Shown: positions 1 through 6,118 of the stretch, one piece after another | Numbering within the stretch: position 1 is the stretch's first letter | How the letters are laid out: each line of letters opens with the position of its first letter | Assembly: GCA_964547725.1 (NCBI GenBank) | Contig: CAZJOO010000017.1 | Coordinates: 1-13,849, forward strand | Origin: JAAZMU01 sp964547725 | GTDB taxonomy: Bacteria > Patescibacteriota > Minisyncoccia > Minisyncoccales > Minisyncoccaceae | Length of the DNA: 13,849 nt | Direction: 5' to 3' | Program-made: the position numbers and the translations under genes | The notes under the pieces: generated by a model | Seen by the model: only the letters and a program-made list of their open reading frames with translations | Told to the model about the DNA's origin: nothing | The model's database searches: none

Positions 1-13
1 CTAATTTTTTTAT

Positions 14-51
14 AAAAAAAGCCCTCGCCTGAATTATATTCAAGTAAGAGC
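14..51 (-). terminator. Intrinsic terminator of the small charged-repeat gene
   Basis: Read on the minus strand, two 14-nt arms (plus-strand 38-51 and 21-34) pair around a 3-nt AUA loop. Thirteen of the 14 positions pair, three of them as G-U, with one A-C mismatch. The stem is followed immediately by seven U (plus-strand A-run 14-20). It lies 44 bases after the stop codon of the gene at 96-374. The flanking TTTTTTTATAAAAAAA at 5-20 is itself symmetric, so some termination from the other side is conceivable. Confidence 0.85.
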
Positions 52-95
52 GTGTTCGGTTGAAGAAGTTATTTTATGTCAAACTTCTTTTTCTC

Positions 96-374
96 CTAGA
101 ATTCTACTAGGTTTGCTTCCTCTTCTCTTTCTCGTTCTTCTTCGATTCTTGCGAATAATGCTTCCTGTTCTCTTTCTCGTTCTTCTTCGATTCTTTGTCG
201 TAAATCTTCCTCATAACGAAGAATAAGTTCTTCGGCTGAATCTCCAGGAAGAACCATAAGAATGATACCTTTGTATCTAGTAGTCACGATTTGTTTCAAT
301 TCATTTGCCCGGCGAACCATCTCCACAACGACGTCGTCAAGAGTCGCTCCAGGTTTCGTTTCAAGAGACACCAT
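96..374 (-). CDS. Unrecognised 92-residue protein with a charged C-terminal 15-residue repeat
   Basis: I do not recognise the family. The start chosen is the ATG at 374-372. It has a GGAG Shine-Dalgarno about 9 nt upstream, one of very few clear ones in the window, and the more upstream in-frame ATG at 485 lies outside the promoter. The first ~60 residues look like a small folded domain (hydrophobic stretch IILMVLPGDSAEEL). The C-terminus is a highly charged helix with two copies of a 15-residue unit, RIEEEREREQEALFA and RIEEEREREEEANLV. At DNA level the copies are 115-150 and 160-195, 36 bp with one mismatch and a 45-bp period, so the duplication is recent or kept homogeneous. There is no signal peptide or membrane segment, so it is probably cytoplasmic. 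It has its own promoter and terminator. A coiled-coil or single-alpha-helix tail is the likely structure; function is unknown. Confidence 0.75.
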   Translation of the reverse strand: MVSLETKPGATLDDVVVEMVRRANELKQIVTTRYKGIILMVLPGDSAEELILRYEEDLRQRIEEEREREQEALFARIEEEREREEEANLVEF

Positions 375-410
375 AAGTTCTTTCTCCTTTTTGTTTTTGT
401 GAAATAACTT

Positions 411-427
411 TAAGCCATAACGGCTTA
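411..427 (-). other. Hairpin in the 5' leader of the small charged-repeat gene
   Basis: TAAGCC (411-416) and GGCTTA (422-427) form a perfect 6-bp stem with a 5-nt loop. It falls about 10 nt into the predicted transcript (start near 437) and about 37 nt before the start codon. It could stabilise the mRNA 5' end or be regulatory; nothing in the sequence decides between these. Confidence 0.45.
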
Positions 428-443
428 TCGTTATACTGACACA

Positions 444-472
444 ATTATATAATAATATATTACTTTTGTCAA
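444..472 (-). promoter_or_regulatory. Perfect sigma-70 consensus promoter
   Basis: On the minus strand: TTGACA (plus 467-472), exactly 17 bp of spacer, then TATAAT (plus 444-449). All 12 hexamer bases match the housekeeping sigma consensus, and the spacing is ideal. The predicted transcription start is near 437, giving a leader of about 63 nt before the ATG at 374. It is the best promoter in the window. Confidence 0.85.
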
Positions 473-503
473 TGATTTTTAACAAGTCTTTGAACTAAAC
501 TAT

Positions 504-534
504 AAAAAAAGACGCTATTTCTAGCGTCTTTTTT
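504..534 (-). terminator. Intrinsic terminator after the HU gene
   Basis: GACGCTA (511-517) and TAGCGTC (522-528) form a perfect 7-bp stem with a TTTC loop. It is flanked by an A-run (504-510) and a T-run (529-534), so it can act on both strands. It lies 22 bp beyond the HU stop codon and separates HU from the strong promoter at 444-472. Confidence 0.85.
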
Positions 535-556
535 AGTATAGTGTAAATAAATATTA

Positions 557-841
557 TTATCTTACAGCATCCTTAAGTCCTTTTCCTGCCTTGAACTTTG
601 GAACCTTCATTGCAGGGATCTTTAAAGCTGCGCCAGTTTTAGGATTTCTTCCTGTTCTAGCGGCTCTCTTTGAAACCTTGAATGATCCAAAACCTGTGAT
701 AGTTACTTGTCCTCCTTTTGATAGAGTTACAGTAATCTCATCAATAACAGCGTTTAGGGCTTCAACTGCGATTCTCTTAGAAACAGCAGTCTTTTTTACG
801 ATAGCCTCTGCTAAAGCGTCTTTTGAAATAGCTTTTGCCAT
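557..841 (-). CDS. hup: HU-family DNA-binding protein
   Basis: A 94-residue histone-like nucleoid protein, expected to bind and bend DNA as a dimer and compact the chromosome. It shows the family layout: an N-terminal helical dimerisation region (1-45), the GFGSF signature at residues 50-54, then the DNA-embracing arm with RNP at 65-67 (the Pro that intercalates in known HU/IHF complexes) and a Lys-rich C-terminus. Length matches the family (about 90-95). The N-terminal MAKAISKDALAEAI resembles other HU proteins. There is no Shine-Dalgarno before the ATG. It has its own terminator, and a TATAAT lies 27 bp upstream. Whether it is HU rather than a specific IHF subunit cannot be decided from sequence alone, but HU is the default for a lone copy. 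Confidence 0.96.
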   Translation of the reverse strand: MAKAISKDALAEAIVKKTAVSKRIAVEALNAVIDEITVTLSKGGQVTITGFGSFKVSKRAARTGRNPKTGAALKIPAMKVPKFKAGKGLKDAVR

Positions 842-868
842 ATTGTTTTGAAATTATAATTATTTATT

Positions 869-874
869 ATTATA
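869..874 (-). promoter_or_regulatory. Putative -10 element for the HU gene
   Basis: TATAAT on the minus strand, 27 bp upstream of the HU start codon. The predicted transcript start is near 862, with a leader of about 20 nt. I see no good -35 hexamer at 16-18 bp upstream, so this rests on the -10 alone. It would give HU its own transcription, separate from RNase Y, whose stop codon is at 898. Confidence 0.4.
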
Positions 875-897
875 CTTGCGACCTTTCTATGCTGTTT

Positions 898-2427
898 TTA
901 CTTAGCATATTCAATTATTCTTGTCTCTCTTATGACATTCACTTTGATCTCTCCTGGGAACCTTAATTCTTCTTGTATTTTTGAGGCGATATCTTTAGCA
1001 ATCTTCTGAGCCTCTAAGTCATTAACCTTGTCTGCTTTGACGAAAACTCTAATTTCTCTTCCTCCTTGAATTGCGTAAGCTTTATCTGTTCCTTCAAAAG
1101 CTAAAGCAATGTCTTCTAAATCTCCAAGCCTCTTTAAGTAATTTTCCAAAGTATCTTTTCTAGCTCCTGGTCTTGCTCCTGAAACCTGGTCTGCTATTTG
1201 AATTATCTTTGCTTCGATACTATCGTAAGGATATTCTTCGTGGTGGGACTTAACTGCAGAAATAATTTCTGGTTTAATATTGAATTTTTCTAAAATCTTT
1301 CCCCCAATATCTGTATGAGAGCCATCTACCTGATAATCTAACGCCTTACCTATGTCATGAAGCAATCCTGCCTTCTTACACAAGTTAACATCTAAACCAA
1401 GTTCTGAGGCAATCTGAGCGGCTAATAACGATACTTCTATAGAGTGCCAGAGAACGTTTTGTCCATAACTAGTTCTATATTGTAATCTTCCAAGTACTCT
1501 CACTAATTTTTCAGGTAAATCTAATACTCCTGCTTCGTATGTTGCTGCCTCTCCAGCATCTTTTATTTTTTTAGCAAGAAGTTGTTGCGCTTTTTCGTAT
1601 TCAGCTTCTATCCTAGCTGGCTGAACTCTTCCGTCTTTAATTAAAGCTTCGATTGTAATTTTTGCAATCTCTCTTCTAATTGGATTGAAGCAAGAAATCA
1701 TAACTGACCCTGGAGTTTCATCAACAATTAACTCTACTCCTGTTACTTTTTCAAAAGCTCTGATGTTTCTTCCTTCCTTTCCTATTATCCTACCTTTAAC
1801 CTCATCGTTTGTAATAACGACGTTGCTTGTTGTTATTTCTGTTGCCTGAGAAATAGCATATCCTTGAATGGCGGTAGCAAGTATTTCTTTTGCTTTCTTT
1901 TCGTATTGGTCTACTCCTCGTAGTTCCAATTTTCTTATTCTTTCTGATAAGTCTGCAGAATATTCTTTTTCAACTTTCTCGTATAGCTTTTCACAAGCTT
2001 CTTCTTTTTTTAGTCCGGCAATTTTTTCAAGCTCTTTAACAGATTTCTCTTGAGCTTGTTCTAAAGTTTCCTTTAATTCCTTAACCTTTTCTACCTTTAT
2101 CTTCAACTCTTCCTCTTCTTTCGCAATATTCTTTTCTTTTTCTTCAACCGTTTCTTCCTTTTTGAAAACTCTTTCTTCTGCCTTAATGACTAACTTCTGC
2201 CTTTCTTCTAAATCAACTCTTGTTGTTGATTCTATCTTCTCTGCCTTATCTCTCGCTTTGATAATGATCTCTTCTGCGTTCTTTTTTGTTTGTTGTAATC
2301 TTCTTTCAAGCTCAGCTTCAATTGATCCTGCACGCTTTCTAGCTATTGATTGTCTAATATAATATCCTAACGTTCCACCAACTACAAACAAGAGAGAACT
2401 AACTATCACTAGGGTTAATCCTTCCAT
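898..2427 (-). CDS. rny: Ribonuclease Y
   Basis: A 509-residue membrane-anchored endoribonuclease expected to start mRNA decay, as RNase Y does in Bacillus. Residues 3-24 form one hydrophobic anchor with the GGTLGYY pattern seen in this family. A long Glu/Lys-rich coiled coil runs from about 30 to 165. A KH RNA-binding domain follows, with GRIIGKEGRNIR at 212-223. The HD metal-dependent phosphohydrolase domain has first His at 328 (WHS), HD pair at 357-358 (LLHDIGK) and HH at 395-396. The C-terminal region (about 430-509) is typical. Length is close to the usual ~520. No Shine-Dalgarno precedes the ATG, and no strong promoter or terminator is visible around it. Confidence 0.97.
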   Translation of the reverse strand: MEGLTLVIVSSLLFVVGGTLGYYIRQSIARKRAGSIEAELERRLQQTKKNAEEIIIKARDKAEKIESTTRVDLEERQKLVIKAEERVFKKEETVEEKEKNIAKEEEELKIKVEKVKELKETLEQAQEKSVKELEKIAGLKKEEACEKLYEKVEKEYSADLSERIRKLELRGVDQYEKKAKEILATAIQGYAISQATEITTSNVVITNDEVKGRIIGKEGRNIRAFEKVTGVELIVDETPGSVMISCFNPIRREIAKITIEALIKDGRVQPARIEAEYEKAQQLLAKKIKDAGEAATYEAGVLDLPEKLVRVLGRLQYRTSYGQNVLWHSIEVSLLAAQIASELGLDVNLCKKAGLLHDIGKALDYQVDGSHTDIGGKILEKFNIKPEIISAVKSHHEEYPYDSIEAKIIQIADQVSGARPGARKDTLENYLKRLGDLEDIALAFEGTDKAYAIQGGREIRVFVKADKVNDLEAQKIAKDIASKIQEELRFPGEIKVNVIRETRIIEYAK

Positions 2428-2508
2428 ATTTTTAATTGAAAGTCTGGTAACTGAATTCTGAATTTACCAAAAATTCAAGATTATTTTTAATTGTATTTTT
2501 AGTTTATC

Positions 2509-2533
2509 AAAAAACCCTTGAAAATACAAGGGT
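2509..2533 (-). terminator. Intrinsic terminator closing the nusA-to-secreted-protein operon
   Basis: ACCCTTG (2514-2520) and CAAGGGT (2527-2533) form a perfect 7-bp stem with a 6-nt loop. On the minus strand it is followed by a six-U tract (A-run 2509-2514, its last base inside the stem). It begins 12 bp after the stop codon of the secreted repeat protein. Confidence 0.85.
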
Positions 2534-2545
2534 CAAATGATAATT

Positions 2546-3343
2546 TTAGTTATTAATGCAAGTGGTTCCGTTATATCGATAACCGGTAGTACAAACAATA
2601 TTGTTGTATTTGTTTATATATCCATTGAAGATATTCATCTTTTCACAATAAGTGCCATTGCTTTTATACCCCCAATTACATTCCCAATTTTTTCCATTAG
2701 AAGAATAGTGGGCGTTAATTGGAAGATACAATTTCTCACATCTATTATTTTTATTTATATATCCATAATTACATTCCCATCTAATTCCTTCAGCGTCAGT
2801 GATAGAAGCATTTGTTGGAATAAATACTTTCAAACAATAAGTTCCCATACTCTTGTAACCATAATCACATTTCCAAGCAGTTCCGTTTTCTGTCAAAGAA
2901 GCATTGGCTGGAACATTTACTTTCACGCAACCAGTTTCAGTTTTGAAATATCCATATCTGCATTCAAAATCATGACCGTCTTTTGTGAAATAAGCTGTTG
3001 AAGGAATGAATATCTGAACGCAAGAGTTCCCTACTTTTTTATATCCGTATGAACAATCTCCTCCATTCTCACTTGTTTTTAAAACACAAACACTTCCTTG
3101 CATTTGATAGCCCAAGTCACAAACAGTAACACCTCTCCAGTTTTTATGTGAATTAGTATTGCTAGAATTAATAGTATCGCTTGTTTTTAAAACGCAAACA
3201 TCTCCCTGCATCTGATAGCCAGAATCACAGATAGTTCTTCCTAACCAATTTCTGTGTGCATTATCTGGAAGATCCGCCGCACTAGCATTAAAAAATGGTA
3301 AAAAAGAAAATATTAAAATAGTAAGGATAAGTTTTTTAAACAT
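2546..3343 (-). CDS. Secreted protein with eight Cys-x10-Cys repeats
   Basis: 265 residues from the ATG at 3343, chosen because the protein then opens with a signal peptide: MFKKL, a hydrophobic core (6-17) and a probable cleavage after ASA near residue 22. ATG at 3361 would add six residues and is possible; starts further upstream fall inside the tRNA gene. The mature part contains 16 cysteines in eight pairs, at residues 39/50, 75/86, 97/108, 128/139, 159/170, 191/202, 222/233 and 251/262. Every pair fits C-x2-G-Y-x6-C exactly. Modules 3 to 7 repeat about every 31 residues, with linkers resembling the module-4 linker, VNVPANASLTENGTAW. Each module probably carries one disulfide, so export to an oxidising compartment or the cell surface is inferred. 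I recall similar CxxGY modules in unannotated bacterial proteins but cannot name a family. Binding or surface adhesion is only a guess. Confidence 0.82.
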   Translation of the reverse strand: MFKKLILTILIFSFLPFFNASAADLPDNAHRNWLGRTICDSGYQMQGDVCVLKTSDTINSSNTNSHKNWRGVTVCDLGYQMQGSVCVLKTSENGGDCSYGYKKVGNSCVQIFIPSTAYFTKDGHDFECRYGYFKTETGCVKVNVPANASLTENGTAWKCDYGYKSMGTYCLKVFIPTNASITDAEGIRWECNYGYINKNNRCEKLYLPINAHYSSNGKNWECNWGYKSNGTYCEKMNIFNGYINKYNNIVCTTGYRYNGTTCINN

Positions 3344-3381
3344 ACCTGTACTATAAAACATTAATCGAAAAAAGTCAAGTG

Positions 3382-3466
3382 CGGAAGAGATGGGATTCGA
3401 ACCCATGATACTGTGAAGTATACAGACTTTCCAAGTCTGCCTGTTCAGCCGCTCCAGCACCCTTCC
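3382..3466 (-). tRNA. tRNA-Ser (anticodon GGA), CCA not encoded
   Basis: An 85-nt gene. The acceptor arm GGAAGGG pairs with CTCTTCC, with discriminator G at 3382. The anticodon stem CAGAC/GTCTG encloses loop TTGGAAA, giving GGA, which reads UCC and UCU serine codons. A long variable arm (ATACT/AGTAT around TCAC) marks it as class II, as expected for Ser. The T arm is ATGGG-TTCGAAT-CCCAT. After the discriminator the genome reads CAC, so the 3' CCA must be added after transcription. The 5' end lies directly against the htpX stop codon, and the next gene starts 38 bp past its 3' end. It is therefore probably cut out of the operon transcript by RNase P and 3' nucleases. Confidence 0.97.
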
Positions 3467-4342
3467 TTATAGCTCTCTTAGAGCCTTAACTCTATCCTCG
3501 ACCGGAGGATGCGTCATGAAAATTCTGTTATACCAATTTATCTTCCCTTTGTCTGGCGAAGAAATATATAAATGAGCAGTAGCGTTGTTCATTTTACTTA
3601 GAGGGGTTTTGTCTGAAGATATTTTTATCAAAGCACTTGCTAATCCTTCAGGATCTCTTGTAAGCAAGGCGGCATTTGCGTCTGCTTTAAATTCTTCTTT
3701 TCTAGAAATAGCAAGTTGAATAAGACTAGCTGCTAGTGGAGCTAAAATCATTCCCACTATCGCTAAAACAAGCATAATAGGATTCTTATTATCATTATTG
3801 TTTGAAAAATAAAGTGAACGTAAGAAAATATCAGACAGTATGGCTACAATTCCTACTAAAATAACGACAATAGAAGCTACTAAAATATCTTTTGATTTAA
3901 TATGAGACATTTCGTGAGCCACAACTGCTTCTAATTCCCTCTTATTCAAAACTTCAAGTAATCCCCTAGTTACCGCGACAACAGCATGCTTTTCGTCTCT
4001 TCCTGTGGCAAAAGCGTTGGGTTGCCCTTCTTCTAAAATATATACTTTAGGCATTTGCGTTCCGGCAGTAATCGCCAAATTTTCAACAATTCTATATAGT
4101 TCTGGAGCGTCTTTCTTTTCTATTTCATGTGCTCCGACCATACTTAAAACAACCTTATCTGAATTGTAATAACTTACAAAAGACATAACCGAACTAATAA
4201 TTACCGCCACGTATAGTATGGTAACATCTTCAAAGACATAGGAAAAAACCCAGCCTAAACCAATTACAAAAATTAGGAAAAAAAAGATTAAGAAAAAAGC
4301 TTTTCTATTATTAGAACTGACTTGATTATATAATGTAGCCAT
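3467..4342 (-). CDS. htpX: HtpX-like membrane zinc metalloprotease
   Basis: A 291-residue M48-family peptidase of the inner membrane, known to degrade damaged or misfolded membrane proteins. Two N-terminal membrane segments (about 16-36 and 41-58) precede the catalytic domain. The zinc site is HEMSH at 143-147, with the third ligand probably Glu217 in RKEEFKAD. Two more hydrophobic segments (about 154-172 and 188-210) lie between them. PNAFATGRDEKHAVVAVTRGLL (108-129) is the conserved strand region of the family. The start overlaps the lemA stop by one base (TAATG), which indicates translational coupling. LemA-HtpX pairs are common in bacteria, so the pairing supports both calls. The stop codon directly abuts tRNA-Ser. 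Confidence 0.96.
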   Translation of the reverse strand: MATLYNQVSSNNRKAFFLIFFFLIFVIGLGWVFSYVFEDVTILYVAVIISSVMSFVSYYNSDKVVLSMVGAHEIEKKDAPELYRIVENLAITAGTQMPKVYILEEGQPNAFATGRDEKHAVVAVTRGLLEVLNKRELEAVVAHEMSHIKSKDILVASIVVILVGIVAILSDIFLRSLYFSNNNDNKNPIMLVLAIVGMILAPLAASLIQLAISRKEEFKADANAALLTRDPEGLASALIKISSDKTPLSKMNNATAHLYISSPDKGKINWYNRIFMTHPPVEDRVKALREL

Positions 4343-4899
4343 TAGAATTTAACTTGAACTGGTTCTTTTTGAAGAGGATTCTCAATCTCAAACAAAACCA
4401 TTTTTTGGAAATTAAACATTCCTGCTAAAATATTAGAAGGAAATGATTCTACTTTAATATTTAAATCTCTCACATTGCTGTTATAGAATCTTCTTGCTGC
4501 CTGAATTTTGTCCTCAGTATCAGTTAATTCTCTTTGAAGTTCTAAAAAATTAGTAGCGGCTTTTAATTCTGGATAATTTTCAGATATGGCAAATAAAGAT
4601 TTTAATGTTCCTGATAGAACATTTTCCGCTTCTCCTTTTGCTTCAGCTCCTTGAGCTTGCATAGCTTTCGATCTAGCTTCTGTTACTTTTTCAAAAACTT
4701 CTCTTTCGTGAGAGGCGTAACCTTTTACTGTTTCTACTAAATTAGGTATTAAATCATACCTTCTTTTTAGTTGAACATCTATATCAGACCAAGCTTCTTT
4801 AGCTCTATTTATTAAAACTACGAAACCATTATATATTGCAACAAAATATGCTGCTATGATAGCGACTATACCTAAAATTATTAATGTTATTGTGTCCAT
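4342..4899 (-). CDS. lemA: LemA family membrane protein
   Basis: 185 residues. One N-terminal membrane helix (about 5-26) is followed by the characteristic LemA helical domain, with the conserved stretch around RAKEAWSDIDVQLKRRYDLIPNLV (residues 33-56), GYASHEREVFEKV and later FNFQKMVLF. The soluble domain is predicted to be a helical bundle. The molecular role is poorly defined; LemA proteins are often encoded beside HtpX or other membrane proteases and are thought to belong to envelope quality control. Its ATG is 9 bp after the preceding stop codon, and its own stop overlaps the htpX start by one base. No Shine-Dalgarno is visible. Confidence 0.95.
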   Translation of the reverse strand: MDTITLIILGIVAIIAAYFVAIYNGFVVLINRAKEAWSDIDVQLKRRYDLIPNLVETVKGYASHEREVFEKVTEARSKAMQAQGAEAKGEAENVLSGTLKSLFAISENYPELKAATNFLELQRELTDTEDKIQAARRFYNSNVRDLNIKVESFPSNILAGMFNFQKMVLFEIENPLQKEPVQVKF

Positions 4900-4908
4900 A
4901 ATTTATAT

Positions 4909-5475
4909 TTATTCTTTAATAGTATTTATATATTTAGCTGCAAACTCTGCTTTTCCATGAATATTCGAAAAAGCTTCTATTGATATCTCATCACCCACCT
5001 TTAAAGATGTTTTGAAATAATCTGCGTCTCCCTTAATTCCATCAATAAAGGTTTCCTCATTTATAGTTACTGTTAAATCTCTTTTTATTTGATCATCAAA
5101 ATTAGTACCAATACCTCTAACAACGATATAATTAGCGTAAATACCAATAATGGTCCCTGAAGTATTATATATGTCGTGAGGAATAGGTAAATCTATTGGT
5201 CTTACTGGGTTTTCAAGAGCTTCAGGGTTTATTTCAGTTATTGATTCAATTTGCTCTTCGGCATTAAAGTTATCGTCTCCGTCATTAATAGAGCCCACAA
5301 TTCCTATTTCCATAGATTCTTCTGGAATCGGAGCATATACATCTAAGTTAACGTCTCTGTTCGTTACTTTAACAAAAAGAATGATTGCTAAAATTAACAA
5401 AACAAGAGAAGTGACTAAAATAATAAGTTTATTATTGATATTTTTTGGTTCTTCTTTTTTTATTGTTTCAGGCAT
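4909..5475 (-). CDS. Single-pass membrane-anchored protein of unknown function
   Basis: 188 residues; I do not recognise a named family. A short basic/acidic N-terminus (1-16) is followed by one strong membrane helix (about 17-38, IILVTSLVLLILAIILFVKV). Then comes an acidic linker rich in Glu, Asp and Pro (about 45-105) and a C-terminal beta-rich domain (about 108-188) with alternating hydrophobics (TSGTIIGIYANYIVVRG, LKVGDEISIEAF). The C-terminal domain resembles the small beta-barrel domains of the DUF5666 type seen in CPR membrane proteins; that is a resemblance only. The predicted topology puts this domain outside the membrane. It sits between clpP and lemA-htpX, 30 bp after clpP and 9 bp before lemA, so a link to envelope proteolysis is plausible from context. 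Confidence 0.8.
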   Translation of the reverse strand: MPETIKKEEPKNINNKLIILVTSLVLLILAIILFVKVTNRDVNLDVYAPIPEESMEIGIVGSINDGDDNFNAEEQIESITEINPEALENPVRPIDLPIPHDIYNTSGTIIGIYANYIVVRGIGTNFDDQIKRDLTVTINEETFIDGIKGDADYFKTSLKVGDEISIEAFSNIHGKAEFAAKYINTIKE

Positions 5476-5504
5476 GAAGATTTATTTAATTAATTATTAA
5501 TACT

Positions 5505-5534
5505 ATTATACCTTTTTACTAATAACTTCGTCAA
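5505..5534 (-). promoter_or_regulatory. Putative internal promoter at the clpP 3' end
   Basis: Minus strand: TTGACG (plus 5529-5534, 5 of 6 consensus), 18-bp spacer, TATAAT (plus 5505-5510, 6 of 6). It overlaps the last clpP codons and its stop codon. The predicted start near 5498 leaves a leader of about 23 nt before the ATG at 5475. It would let the membrane quality-control genes and tRNA-Ser be expressed apart from nusA-tig-clpP. The bases also encode VDEVISKKV and the stop, so chance is not excluded. Confidence 0.5.
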
Positions 5535-6090
5535 CTACTCCGTAGGCCTTAGCCTCCTCTGCCGTTAAATAAAAATCTCTGTCCGTGTCTTTTCTAATTT
5601 TTTCAAATTTTTGACCTGTGTGTTTAGCTAGAATATGATTCATCCTATCCTTTATCTTTAAAATCTGAGTAGCCGCTATCTCCACCTCTGTAGCTTGCCC
5701 TTGAGCCCCACCAAGCACTTGATGAAGTAAAATCTCCGCATTAGGAAGAGCAAATCTTTTTCCTTTTGTTCCTGCAACTAAAAGAGTTGCCCCCATAGAA
5801 GCTGCTAAACCAATAGCAACCGTAGAAACATCACACTCTATATATTGCATAGTATCATAAATAGCCATGCCAGCAGAAACTGATCCTCCTGGACTATTGA
5901 TATAAAATTGGATATCTGCTTTTGCGTCTTTAGAGGCTAAGAATAGAAGCTGGGCTACGATTGAATTCGAAACATCATCATCTATTGGTCCTGTTAAAAG
6001 AATAATCCTATCTTTCAAAAGCCTTGAATAAATATCATAAGCCCTTTCTCCAGACGTTGATTTTTCTATTACTGTTGGAATTAAGTTCAT
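5506..6090 (-). CDS. clpP: ATP-dependent Clp protease proteolytic subunit
   Basis: 194-residue serine peptidase that forms the double-heptameric Clp chamber and degrades unfolded proteins fed by a ClpX or ClpC ATPase. The catalytic triad is visible: Ser98 in GLAASMGATLL, His123 in LLHQVLGG and Asp172 in TDRDFYLTAEEA. The oxyanion region FYINSPGGSVSAG (62-74) is intact. The N-terminus MNLIPTVIEKSTSGERAYDIYSRLL matches the family and the length is normal. It lies 28 bp after tig, reflecting the common tig-clpP order, but no clpX follows within the window; the next genes encode membrane quality-control proteins. A weak AGG lies about 13 nt before the ATG. Confidence 0.98.
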   Translation of the reverse strand: MNLIPTVIEKSTSGERAYDIYSRLLKDRIILLTGPIDDDVSNSIVAQLLFLASKDAKADIQFYINSPGGSVSAGMAIYDTMQYIECDVSTVAIGLAASMGATLLVAGTKGKRFALPNAEILLHQVLGGAQGQATEVEIAATQILKIKDRMNHILAKHTGQKFEKIRKDTDRDFYLTAEEAKAYGVVDEVISKKV

Positions 6091-6118
6091 ATGTTTATTT
6101 TACCTAATCTTTTTAAAA

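Noticed and set aside
375..485. Longer form of the small charged-repeat protein from an ATG at 485
   Set aside because: That ATG lies upstream of the -35 of the promoter at 444-472. The ATG at 374 has a proper Shine-Dalgarno.
898..900. Recoded TGA (as in Gracilibacteria-type code)
   Set aside because: No large gene needs an in-frame TGA to stay open, so the standard bacterial code is sufficient.
2537..3001. Plus-strand open frame of 154 codons opposite the secreted-protein gene
   Set aside because: It is antisense to a gene with a clear signal peptide and regular Cys modules, and it overlaps the operon terminator.
3344..3460. Upstream extension of the secreted-protein gene to an ATG at 3460
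   Set aside because: It would be encoded inside tRNA-Ser and would bury the signal peptide. The signal peptide begins at the ATG at 3343.
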